From positions 359,797 through 423,796 of the forward strand of contig CAWEZI010000002.1 of the NCBI GenBank assembly GCA_963813525.1: 64,000 bases of DNA, written 5' to 3'. Each line of letters begins with the position of its first letter. Position 1 is the stretch's first letter. Shown here one piece after another: positions 8,041 through 16,149 of the stretch. Under the pieces are notes generated by a model. That model was not told the DNA's origin. It saw only the letters and a list, made by a program, of their open reading frames with translations, and did no database searches. The stretch comes from Bog-756 sp963813525. Its GTDB lineage: Bacteria > Actinomycetota > Acidimicrobiia > Acidimicrobiales > RAAP-2. The position numbers were made by a program, and so were the translations under genes.

Positions 8041-8290
8041 CGTTCTCCCAGGCCAGGGGGTTCGAACATCGACCTTTGCCTCGAGTAGCGACCGGATGCC
8101 AAAAACACCCACCTACCTGGTAAAACGTTGTAAATCCGACAACGGGGTGGAGGTAATGGGACTATGTTCGAACCCTCCTGGCTCGCTGACCTGGGGTAAT
8201 GCGGCACGAATGTGAGTGCCACGGCCAAATTCGGGGGAAGACCCAATCCTCACAAGTCGGCAGGAAAGTGACGGGACCATGTTCGAACCC
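8041..8290 (+). repeat. tRNA-Ala-derived dispersed repeat, copy B
   Basis: This occupies the 545-bp gene-free stretch 7987-8531. The core 8058-8175 is exactly 118 bp, as in copy A, with perfect ends GGGTTCGAACAT and ATGTTCGAACCC. The hairpin GTTGT/ACAAC is at 8127-8143. A second ATGTTCGAACCC follows at 8279-8290. The flank CGTTCTCCCAG before the core is shared with copy A. After the core, CTCCTGGCTCGCTGACCTGG is shared with copy C. No gene is supported here. Confidence 0.8.
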
Positions 8291-8531
8291 ACTCCGCTCG
8301 GGGACCCGGAGGCACACTGGGTCTCCTCCAGCCAGGGGTTGACCCAAGGGGTGCGGGCGGCCCAGGTACGCCCCGGCTGGGAGCTGACCTCCCCGATTGA
8401 TCGTCGCCGGGCGGTCCAAGCCATGGCGCCAGCCCGCGAAATGTCGACTCCCTTCTTGTGCCGTTCTTTGTAAGGCACGAGCAAGTCGCCACTGCCGGCC
8501 CGAGACTCACTGGGTCAACGAGGAGGGACAC

Positions 8532-10889
8532 ATGGTGGCTGAGTTCAAAGGCGTAGTGAATCTGGATATCCGGGACTCCGTGCCGGACTGGGCGCCATTC
8601 GACGCCCCCCGGGCATCAGAGGGGGCGCCCAACGTCGTCTATATCGTGCTCGATGACGTCGGCTTCTCCGCGATGAGCTGTTACGGCGGACCCATCGAGA
8701 CCCCCAACATCGACCGTATCGCCGCCGACGGGCTCCGTTACACCCAGTGGCACACGACGGCCCTGTGCTCGCCGACCCGGTCGTGCCTCCTCACCGGACG
8801 CAACCACACCCGCAACTCCATGGCCTGTATCACCGAGGCCGCGATCGGCTTCCCCAACGCAAGTGGGGTGATCCCGCCCGAGAACGCCACCATCGCCGAG
8901 ATCCTGGGCGAGCGGGGATGGAACACCTACGCGGTGGGCAAGTGGCATCTGTGCCCGGAGGCCGAGATGAACCTGGCCTCGACCCGGCGTAACTGGCCGA
9001 CAGGGCGGGGATTCGAGCGCTTCTACGGATTTCTCGGGGCCGAGACCAACCAGTGGTATCCCGACCTGGTCTACGACAATCACATGGTCGATCAGCCCAA
9101 GTCGCCCGAAGAGGGATACCACTTCTCAGTGGATATCACCGACAAGGCGATCGAGTTCATCAGGGACGCCAAGGTGCTGGCCCCCGAGAAGCCGTTCTTC
9201 TTGTACTACGCACCCGGGGCCTGTCACGCCCCCCACCACGCACCGGTCGACTGGATCGACAAGTTCAAGGGCCGCTTCGACATGGGTTATGAAGCGCTGC
9301 GTGAACAGACCCTGGCCCGTCAGAAGGAGCTGGGGATCTTGCCCCCCGATACGGATCTCTCGCCACTCAATCCGATCGGCACACCCGAGACCCGCACCGG
9401 CCCGGCCGGCCAGTCCTTCCCCGCCCTCGACATCGTACGGCCGTGGGACTCGTTGTCAGAAGACGAGAAGCGGTTGTTTCGTCGGATGGCCGAGGTCTTC
9501 GCCGGCTTCCTCGCCCACGCCGATGACCAGATCGGCCGGCTTCTGACTTGTCTGGAGGAGATCGACCAACGCGAGAACACCGTCGTCGTCGTGGTATCGG
9601 ACAACGGTGCGAGCGGTGAAGGGGGCCCTAACGGCTCGGTCAACGAATGCAAGTTCTTCAACGGCATCCCCGACGACATCGCCTCGAACCTCGCCGCCAT
9701 CGACGACCTCGGCAGCCCCAAGACCTACAACCATTACCCGACGGGTTGGGCCATGGCCTTCAACACCCCGTTCAAGCTGTGGAAGCGCTACGAGTACAAC
9801 GGGGGCACGAGCGACGCCTGTGTAATCTCGTGGCCAAAAGGGACCAAGGCTCGGGGCGAGATCAGGACCCAGTACCACCACGCCGTCGACTTGGTCCCCA
9901 CGCTGTTGGACGTGCTTGGCGAAGAGGCACCCCAGACCGTCAAAGGCCACGTGCAGAGCCCATTCGACGGGGTGAGCATGCGCTACACCTTCGACGCCCC
10001 GAGCGCCCCGACTTCGAGGAGCACGCAGTTCTACTCCATGCTCGGGTCGCGCGGGATCTGGCACGACGGATGGAAAGCGGTTACGACCCATCCCACCATC
10101 GCCGGGTGGAGCAACTTCGGCGCGGACACCTGGGAGCTGTACCACACCGACGTCGATCGCTCCGAGGTCCACAACCTCGCCGAACAGGAACCCCAGAGGC
10201 TCCAGGAGATGATCAACCTGTGGCACGCCGAGGCAGGGGCAAACGGGGCCTTCCCATTGGACGACCGCTCCGCCCTCGAGATCATCCTCACGCCTCGCCC
10301 GGTTCTGACCCCGGCCCGCAACCGCTATGTGTACTACCCGGGTGGGGCCGAGGTTCCCGAGTCCCAGGCGGTGAACGTCCGCAACCGCTCCTATGTCATC
10401 GGAGCCCTGGTGGACATTCCCGCACCGGGGGCCAGCGGCGTGCTCTTCGCTCATGGGGCGAGATTTGGCGGCCATGCGCTCTACATCAAGGACAACCGGC
10501 TTCACTACGCCTACAACTTTGTCGGAATGGCATTGGAGACCGTGGTGGCCACCGTGGATGTGCCCACCGGCGACAACCTCATCTTGTCGGCGGCCTTTGA
10601 CAAGGACAGCGAGGACCCACCCGGAGTGGCCACTGGTATCTTGTCGCTCTTTCACGGCGAGACCAAGGTCGGAGAGGGCAGGATCAGGACCCAACCGGGG
10701 AAGTTCGCCATCGGAGGGGAAGGGCTTTGTATCGGACGCGACAGCGGTGAGCCCGTGACCGACGACTACCCGGGTCCCCATCCGCATTCATTCACGGGCG
10801 GGGTCATCAATCGGGTGGCGGTTGACGTGAGTGGCGAGCCCTATATGGACCTCGAACGCGAGGCAGTGGCCATGATGTCCCGGGAGTGA
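8532..10889 (+). CDS. Arylsulfatase (type I, formylglycine-dependent)
   Basis: A 785-aa sulfatase that hydrolyses sulfate esters. The formylglycine signature CSPTR starts at Cys79 and continues SCLLTGRN. Metal ligands Asp41-Asp42 (VLDDVG), the VGKWHL motif and VVSDNGASGEGG are all present, so the active site looks complete. The length matches the large mycobacterial-type arylsulfatases. There is no signal peptide, suggesting a cytoplasmic enzyme. The frame is open back to 8397, but ATG 8532 has AGGAGGG just upstream and the extra codons fall in repeat-flanking DNA. It stands alone between repeat copies B and C, followed by a hairpin terminator. No formylglycine-generating enzyme gene is in the window. 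Confidence 0.95.
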   Translation: MVAEFKGVVNLDIRDSVPDWAPFDAPRASEGAPNVVYIVLDDVGFSAMSCYGGPIETPNIDRIAADGLRYTQWHTTALCSPTRSCLLTGRNHTRNSMACITEAAIGFPNASGVIPPENATIAEILGERGWNTYAVGKWHLCPEAEMNLASTRRNWPTGRGFERFYGFLGAETNQWYPDLVYDNHMVDQPKSPEEGYHFSVDITDKAIEFIRDAKVLAPEKPFFLYYAPGACHAPHHAPVDWIDKFKGRFDMGYEALREQTLARQKELGILPPDTDLSPLNPIGTPETRTGPAGQSFPALDIVRPWDSLSEDEKRLFRRMAEVFAGFLAHADDQIGRLLTCLEEIDQRENTVVVVVSDNGASGEGGPNGSVNECKFFNGIPDDIASNLAAIDDLGSPKTYNHYPTGWAMAFNTPFKLWKRYEYNGGTSDACVISWPKGTKARGEIRTQYHHAVDLVPTLLDVLGEEAPQTVKGHVQSPFDGVSMRYTFDAPSAPTSRSTQFYSMLGSRGIWHDGWKAVTTHPTIAGWSNFGADTWELYHTDVDRSEVHNLAEQEPQRLQEMINLWHAEAGANGAFPLDDRSALEIILTPRPVLTPARNRYVYYPGGAEVPESQAVNVRNRSYVIGALVDIPAPGASGVLFAHGARFGGHALYIKDNRLHYAYNFVGMALETVVATVDVPTGDNLILSAAFDKDSEDPPGVATGILSLFHGETKVGEGRIRTQPGKFAIGGEGLCIGRDSGEPVTDDYPGPHPHSFTGGVINRVAVDVSGEPYMDLEREAVAMMSRE

Positions 10890-10957
10890 CAGTGGAGCCG
10901 GGTGCACGCACTGAGCTTCCAGACATCGGAGTCTTCGTGATTTCATACTTGGGAACT

Positions 10958-10999
10958 CAGAAGGTGGAGGCGAAGCCTGCCTGACCACCTTCTGCTTTT
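10958..10999 (+). terminator. Rho-independent terminator after the arylsulfatase
   Basis: CAGAAGGTGG (10958-10967) pairs perfectly with CCACCTTCTG (10985-10994). An inner AGGC/GCCT stem is present and CTTTTAT follows. It is 69 bp after the sulfatase stop. Confidence 0.8.
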
Positions 11000-11103
11000 A
11001 TCGGCAGCAAGGCACTGGGTGCAGCCAGCAATAGTGCGCCCCGGGACTCGCCGACCCCCGCCCAAACCCGCCCGGTATCGCCCACGAACTCGAGGCGGAT
11101 CAG

Positions 11104-11350
11104 TCTTCCCGGGGTTCGGACTTCGGCGTTTTCCTCGGTTGGGAAATTCCAATGAAATACCGCCTCTGAACAGGGAAAAACGTTGTCATTCCCACGACAC
11201 CGTGGAAGTTATAGGACTATGTTCGTACCCCCTCCTGGCTCGCTGACCTGGGGAAATGCGGCAGCAAAGCCTGAGCGAGGGCGGAGTTTGGGTTCCGCCG
11301 GTTCGCCGCAGGGTCGGCAAATGAAGTGATGGGACTATGTTTGAACCCCT
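11104..11350 (+). repeat. tRNA-Ala-derived dispersed repeat, copy C
   Basis: This lies in the 779-bp gene-free stretch 10890-11668. The core 11112-11230 has decayed ends (GGGTTCGGACTT and ATGTTCGTACCC) and hairpin GTTGT/ACGAC (11182-11198). A second motif, ATGTTTGAACCC, is at 11337-11348. Its left part (GGGGTTCGGACTTCGG ... CCAATGAAATAC ... CAGGGAAAA) matches the flank downstream of the real tRNA-Ala (GGGGTTCGAAC ... CCAATGAAATAC ... CAGGGAAAA at 15629-15705). Apart from the terminator, the rest of the stretch holds nothing I can name. Confidence 0.75.
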
Positions 11351-11668
11351 GTCGAATCGCCTCCGGCGTCGACGACTCCTGACGGCGACCCGAGGTTGGA
11401 GTGGCTGCCAATACAACGGGATTCAGCAAGGTCCGATGGCTCAACCTTGCGAGTGCTCGCGGAAGTTGCCTGCCCCGCAACGAATCCTCTTTGAGTCAAG
11501 GGGTCAATTTCCGGGGCCATTCGGGCACGACGAGTCAGGCCGCTATCGATGGCCACGAATGCCTAAGGTTTAGTGGGGTCCGGGAGTGACTTCGCCGAAG
11601 AGCCGGCCGCCAGGGTGCAGAGCCGACCACGCAGGCTACGAGTCGTTCCCGATTGTCCTCCCGGGCCC

Positions 11669-12691
11669 TTACTTCTGTGCGTCGATGAGGAGCTGCCGAT
11701 AGACGGCGTTGCTGACGTGACGCTTGAGGGAGCGGATGGCCTCCCGTTTGGTCTTGCCCTCGGCCACCTTCTTCTCGAAGTAGATCCGGCCCTCTGAATT
11801 GGTTTGGCGGATCTGGCAGATGGCCACCATGTAGATGGCGTGGTTGAGCTGGCGGTTGCCTCGTCGACTGAGACGGAAGAAAATGCGGCCTCCGGACGAC
11901 CTCTCCACCGGCGCCACGCCGGCGTAGGAGGCGAACTGGTCCCGGGTCGTGAACCGACGGAAATCGCCGGTGTAACCGATCAGCTCGCAGGCCAGAATGG
12001 GACCGACGCCATAGAGCTCGGTGAGCGAGGTTCCCGAAGCCTTCACCGCTGTCTTGATCCGCCTGTGGGACTCCTTCAGCTGGACATCGAGCCGCTCCAC
12101 GTCATCGAGCAGCTCGTGGGCCAGGTCATATCGGGTCTGTTCCACCGCGGTGACTGGTTCGAAGTCATTGAGCTGCCGCACTGCGTCAGTAGCGTTGAGT
12201 TCCTTGGAGATTCCGCCTGGTGAGAGGTTGGCCAGGGCGGCATGGAGCCGGGACACAACGATATTCCGGAGCCGCCCGAGCTCGTGGTTCCGCTTGCCCA
12301 GCAGGCGAAGCACCTCCCGGTGGTTGGCCGGCTCAACGGAGCGCAGGCCCGGGGAGCGGAGGGCGGCGATGGCCACCGACAGCGCATCGTTGGGGTCGTT
12401 CTTGTTGGAACGCCCGGTGCCGAGCACCCGCACCCTCGACGCCAGGGTTGCCGGCACATCGAGGATCTGCTCGCCGGCTCCGACGAGCTGTTGGGACAAC
12501 AGGTAGCCGATGCCCCCGGCCGATTCAACGGCCCAGGTGCGCTCACCGAGTGGTTCCGCCCAGGCCAACAACCGCTGCGTCTTTTGGCAGGTGGCACGCA
12601 CCTTGATCTCTGCCAACTGCCGCTAATCGCAGCCGATGGCCACTGCGGTATGGGACGCCTTGTGAGGGTCGATCCCGATGATGACTGTCAT
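11669..12691 (-). pseudogene. IS110-family transposase interrupted by an amber codon
   Basis: A DEDD-type transposase of the IS110 family. The true start is ATG 12691 (MTVIIGIDPHKASHTAVAI), giving the first catalytic Asp in GIDPHK. After about 22 codons an in-frame TAG (12623-12625) stops translation. The same frame continues RQLAEIKVRA... to 11669. The downstream part keeps VESAGG, SNKNDPNDAL and the C-terminal Tnp20 region (LYGVGPILACELIGYTGDF, then YAGVAPVERSSG). A single G-to-T change would explain the lesion. The total of about 340 aa is normal for the family. Reinitiation at the TTG near 12616 would lack the first Asp and should be inactive. Confidence 0.88.
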
Positions 12692-13021
12692 GACAGTTTC
12701 TCCTTCGTGGGTCGGTTGGGAACCGCGAGGGCACTCCTGGTTTGAATCGTGTGCCTGTTCCTCTTTCGAGCCATCCGCGGCGAAGTCCAGACAGGCAGCA
12801 ACTCGTTGCAAAGCCAGTCGGCCGGAGCCGACGGCAGGCACTTAGAGAGCTACCCCGTCTGGACCACTAAACGGTACGAATGGACCGCACCATCTGACAA
12901 GAAGTCTCAACCAGGCACCTCGATGGCAGTGCCCAACGCTACGAGCGATCTCAGATTCAGGCAGTTCTGATCGCCCGGACGCCGAGGGGAACAAATCTGG
13001 TCACTCCGGACATTATGGAGT
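11669..13021 (-). mobile_element. IS110-family insertion element, inactive copy (ends approximate)
   Basis: The broken transposase plus the 330-bp non-coding stretch upstream of its start (12692-13021). IS110 elements lack terminal inverted repeats and carry a non-coding end that encodes the bridge RNA. In the IS110 group that region precedes the transposase, which would place it within about 12692-12890 here. I could not fix either boundary. The stretch has no protein gene. Confidence 0.45.
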
Positions 13022-13612
13022 GTGAGGCGTAACAAGGCCACCCGTTCAGCTTCTGCGGTACAGCCACCAGAGAACCAGTTCAGCGTGCTTTTCGACCGGC
13101 ACGCTCAGGCTGTCTATTCGTTCTGTGCCCGTCGAGTGGGCGACCTGACCCTGGCTGAAGACCTCACGAGCATCACCTTCTTGGAAGCGTGGCGGCTTCG
13201 AGCCCGAATGCCATTGGAACAAGATGGTGGTGGCCTCCCCTGGCTCCTCGGCATCGCGAACAACGTCGTGCGCAACGCCAGGCGTGGTCAGCGCCGATAT
13301 CGGGCTGTCTTGAATCGGCTTCCTAGCCCGTCCATCGTTCCACCGGCAGAAGATCAAGCTGTGGCTCTAGCTGCGACGGAAAGTGGGCTGCGAGACGCTC
13401 TCGTGGCCATTTCGGCGCTCTCCGAAGGGGAGAAGGAGGTAGTCATGTTGATCTTGTGGAGTGGTCTGTCCTACGACGAAGCGGCTACTGCGCTACGGAT
13501 ACCGCTTGGCACCGTTCAATCGCGCCTCTCACGCGCCAGGTCCAAGCTCCAAATCGCTCTTGATGAAACCACCGATGACACCACTCACCCCGTCCTCAAG
13601 GAGTCCCTATGA
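13022..13612 (+). CDS. ECF-type RNA polymerase sigma factor
   Basis: A 196-aa sigma-70 family protein with region 2 (FSVLFDRHAQAVYSFCARRV, then LAEDLTSITFLEAW) and region 4 (SALSEGEKEVVMLILWSGLS, then YDEAATALRIPLGTVQSRLSRAR), joined by a short linker with no region 3. That is the ECF layout. The start is GTG 13022. Its stop overlaps the ATG of the next gene by 4 bp, so the two proteins are made together. The partner looks like a membrane anti-sigma or regulated protein. The size and linker are typical of the actinobacterial SigE-like class that controls envelope or stress responses; the actual regulon is unknown. Confidence 0.92.
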   Translation: MRRNKATRSASAVQPPENQFSVLFDRHAQAVYSFCARRVGDLTLAEDLTSITFLEAWRLRARMPLEQDGGGLPWLLGIANNVVRNARRGQRRYRAVLNRLPSPSIVPPAEDQAVALAATESGLRDALVAISALSEGEKEVVMLILWSGLSYDEAATALRIPLGTVQSRLSRARSKLQIALDETTDDTTHPVLKESL

Positions 13613-14406
13613 TCGACTTGAAGCCCGCACCCGTGCCCGTGCTCAGCGAGGATTGGATCGTTTCACACCGATCGGCGCTCCTCGAGACTATCGGTGAGGA
13701 GCGCCACCACAGACCTGCGAAATGGATGGTTCTCGGCAGTATGACCGTTGCCGTCGCAGCCTCGGTGTCCGCACTTCTCCTTGCTGGAGGAAGCGGACAA
13801 GTCCCCGCCACCCGTGTCGCCGAGAGGACCCCCCAGGCTGCCTTCCTCGGGTGGTCGGCATTCCCGACGAAACCGGCCAACGGACAGCTGACTGCAGCGG
13901 ACTCATCCTGCCGATCGTCTGTAGTGCAGCTCCCTCCCATCAACAAGACCACCGTTGGCGTTTCGCTCGTTCCTGAGCTTAACGATGTACGGGGCCCATT
14001 CACGGTCACTGTGTTTGGCAACGGCACGCAGAACGAGGCGCTGTGCATGTCCGCTTCAAACGCCTCGTCATCGGCGATTCGGTGGTTTGCTACCTCAGGT
14101 ACGTCCCCGAGCCCAGGCACGATCGCCGTTGACCAAGTCAGCTATGGGGCCCGGAGCGGCCAGACCTACACACTGGTCGTCGGTCGGATCGGGTCCGGCG
14201 TGACCGGCGTGATGCTGTCATTGGCAAACGGGGACAATGTGACAACTACGAGTGGGAACGGCCTGTTTGTTGCCTGGTGGCCCGGAAGCCAGCGCATTAC
14301 GTCTGCGAGTATTGCGACGGCTTCCGGTGCTTCGAGTCAGACGTTGAACCTGGCTGGGCCCTCAGGTAGTTCCACGGTGTGCCTCATTCACAGCTGCGGC
14401 GGGTAG
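13609..14406 (+). CDS. Membrane protein partnered with ECF sigma factor (anti-sigma candidate)
   Basis: A 265-aa protein with a cytoplasmic N-terminus of about 40 aa, one transmembrane segment at about residues 42-62 (WMVLGSMTVAVAASVSALLL) and an exported Ser/Thr/Gly-rich C-terminal domain of about 200 aa with five cysteines. The overlap with the ECF sigma gene suggests it controls the sigma factor. The cytoplasmic part has no HxxxCxxC zinc anti-sigma motif, so it is not a classical ZAS protein. The domain is not one I recognise. A lipid-linked or sensor role is possible. Confidence 0.7.
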   Translation: MIDLKPAPVPVLSEDWIVSHRSALLETIGEERHHRPAKWMVLGSMTVAVAASVSALLLAGGSGQVPATRVAERTPQAAFLGWSAFPTKPANGQLTAADSSCRSSVVQLPPINKTTVGVSLVPELNDVRGPFTVTVFGNGTQNEALCMSASNASSSAIRWFATSGTSPSPGTIAVDQVSYGARSGQTYTLVVGRIGSGVTGVMLSLANGDNVTTTSGNGLFVAWWPGSQRITSASIATASGASSQTLNLAGPSGSSTVCLIHSCGG

Positions 14407-14499
14407 CTACTGCCATCTGCCAGGAGGGGTGCTCCTGATCACCGGTTCTGGGGGCGCTTCGCCAGCCTCTTCGACTGAGCCGGGGGTATCCTTCATGGC

Positions 14500-14691
14500 G
14501 TGCCGGTCGTAGGAGAATGCCTGATGTGCAATCAGCACAAGACCGGCGGGGTGCAGTGGTCGAAGTTTCTCGCCGACGGCCGACCGGTTTACCTCTGCCA
14601 ACAGTGTCTCAGCATGGCCTATTGGGCTAATCACATGGGCGAGCCCGGTTGTCCCTTGACTGCTCCGCCGTCCTCGGCTGATTCAGACTGA
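14500..14691 (+). CDS. Small CxxC zinc-ribbon-like protein
   Basis: A 63-aa candidate with two CxxC pairs, CLMC (residues 7-10) and CQQC (about 33-36), spaced as in a zinc ribbon. The start is uncertain. GTG 14500 keeps both cysteine pairs. ATG 14524 has the better ribosome binding site (TAGGAG) but would lose the first cysteine. Function unknown. Confidence 0.45.
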   Translation: MPVVGECLMCNQHKTGGVQWSKFLADGRPVYLCQQCLSMAYWANHMGEPGCPLTAPPSSADSD

Positions 14692-14811
14692 CCCACTACC
14701 GCCAAAGGGTGTCTCCGAACAGCTGATATACGTGTGCGGGGCGATTGTCCGGCAGGTAACACACCCGTTTAATACTCGAACTCCGTGCGTCTGCAAGTAC
14801 TGTGTCCGTGC

Positions 14812-15508
14812 ATGGAACCTATGCCTGAAGATTGGCACCGAGCAGTTGCCGTCGTCGCGCATCCTGACGATCTCGAGTACGGCGCAGCGAGCGCTGTCGC
14901 GCGTTGGACGTCGCAGGGCAAGCTGATTTCCTATCTGCTAGCAACGAGAGGAGAGGCCGGGATCAATGGGATGGACCCATCAGTCGCCGGACCGTTGCGC
15001 GAGGAAGAAGAACGTCGAAGTGCTGCCGTCGTCGGTGTAGATTCGGTCGATTTTCTTGAGTACCCTGACGGGCTCATCGAATCAGGGGTAAAGCTCAGGA
15101 GAGATCTAGCCCGTGCGTTTCGCCGGCTACAGCCGGACATCGTGGTCACTATGAACTTCGAATTAACCTGGGGCGATGGCGGGAGCGTGAACCACTCCGA
15201 TCACCGAGCCATCGGATCGACTGTTCTTGACGCCTGTCGGGATAGTGCAAACCGATGGATCTTTACCGATGCGGGTGAGCCATGGGCCGGAATCAAGTAC
15301 GCGTACGTTGCAGCTGCGAATGAACCCACCCATTTCGTTGACATCGGAGAGACCATCGAGCTTGTAGTTGCGGGAACACCAGGCCTATATCGATGGCCTC
15401 GGCGGCACATTTGATCCGGACGACTTTCTCCGCTCGATGGCGGGATATGCGGGCATGCTGGCGGGCTGTGAGTATGCGGTCACATTTCAGAGATTTGGGG
15501 TGGGATAA
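14812..15508 (+). pseudogene. PIG-L/LmbE-family deacetylase, frameshifted
   Basis: An N-acetylglucosaminyl-type zinc deacetylase. The metal motif AHPDD is at about residues 16-20, with ATRGEAG and the second metal histidine in NHSDHRAIG. Near 15371 an extra G (GCGGGAAC) shifts the frame. The other frame reads on sensibly (AEHQAYIDGLGG ... DPDDFLRSMAGYAG) to TAA 15506-15508. The restored product would be about 231 aa, the family's normal length. The start codon is not certain: ATG 14812 or 14821, with no strong ribosome binding site. A sequencing error is possible, since only one base is involved. Confidence 0.78.
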
Positions 15509-15628
15509 CACGCCCAGTGCTGGGATCTCCCTACCCCAGATCACCGGATGGGTAGGGCACTGTTCGGCGAGGAATGTTGTCATCCGCTTGCCGTGCGAGC
15601 ACCCTGATGCTTCCCTGCACCGTGACTC

Positions 15629-15756
15629 GGGGTTCGAACGCCTGGACCTTCCTCGGACGGGTAGTGCCAATGAAATACTGGCCGTGACCAGGGAAAACGT
15701 CCCGAGAAAACGTTGTATTTCCTACAACATCGGTGGAGATGACGGGACTCGAACCC
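15629..15756 (-). repeat. tRNA-Ala 3' end plus downstream flank: parent-like copy E of the repeat
   Basis: This runs from the T-arm of tRNA-Ala (GGGACTCGAACCC at 15744-15756) through its 3' end and terminator hairpin to GGGTTCGAAC at 15630-15639. Copies A-D repeat this order. The tRNA copy lacks the 4-base insertion (GTTCGAACATAGTCCC against GTTCGAGTCCC on the tRNA strand) that all dispersed copies share. The copies therefore descend from one altered derivative. Confidence 0.7.
15707..15728 (-). terminator. Terminator of tRNA-Ala
   Basis: On the minus strand GTTGTA-GGAAA-TACAAC forms a perfect 6-bp stem followed by GTTTTC, 5 nt after the tRNA 3' end. The same hairpin is conserved in the dispersed repeats. 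Confidence 0.75.
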
Positions 15757-15807
15757 GTGACCCCCTGCTTGCAAAGCAGGTGCTCTAGCCAACTGAGCTA
15801 CATCCCC
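15734..15807 (-). tRNA. tRNA-Ala (anticodon TGC)
   Basis: A cloverleaf on the minus strand: acceptor GGGGATG/CATCTCC (one G-U pair), D-arm GCTCAGTTGGCTAGAGC, anticodon arm CCTGC-TTTGCAA-GCAGG with TGC at positions 34-36, T-arm ACGGG-TTCGAGT-CCCGT. CCA is not encoded; the gene is followed by CCG. The 3' end faces the accessory region, which is the usual geometry for islands at tRNA genes. Confidence 0.97.
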
Positions 15808-16149
15808 AGGAAAGCTTTTTCAACCGGCACACGGCCTGGCTTCCCGACGGGTTCCTCGCATACTACGCGATCGCATGGACGGGCCGGCTGAGGAGGCTGG
15901 CCGGAGTAGCGATCAGCGTTGCGGACGGTGCCACTGTGACAGGTCGGCGCTACCGTTCCGGTCGATCGGTGGCCTTTGTATTCGCATCGATCGCCACTCT
16001 CGCGGCCTCCCCTGTGCCGCCTCGGGCGTTGGACGGCTGACGCCGGCCCTACATCTCGCCTTCTGACTCGGATCCGCCCGTGGGTGATCCCTATCGCAAC
16101 CCGGTGCCGCAGGCTATTGCCCGCCGCCGTACCTCGAAGGACCCATCCC
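15808..16149. other. 342-bp gene-free stretch upstream of the ArdC-like gene
   Basis: Between the tRNA-Ala 5' end and the ATG at 16150. Open frames exist on both strands but have poor composition. It must hold the promoters for the tRNA and for the ArdC-like gene. I see no clear motif. Confidence 0.4.

Noticed and set aside
12623..12625. Programmed readthrough of the TAG in the IS110 transposase
   Set aside because: Family members have a sense codon here and nothing suggests recoding; a point mutation in a decaying element is more likely.
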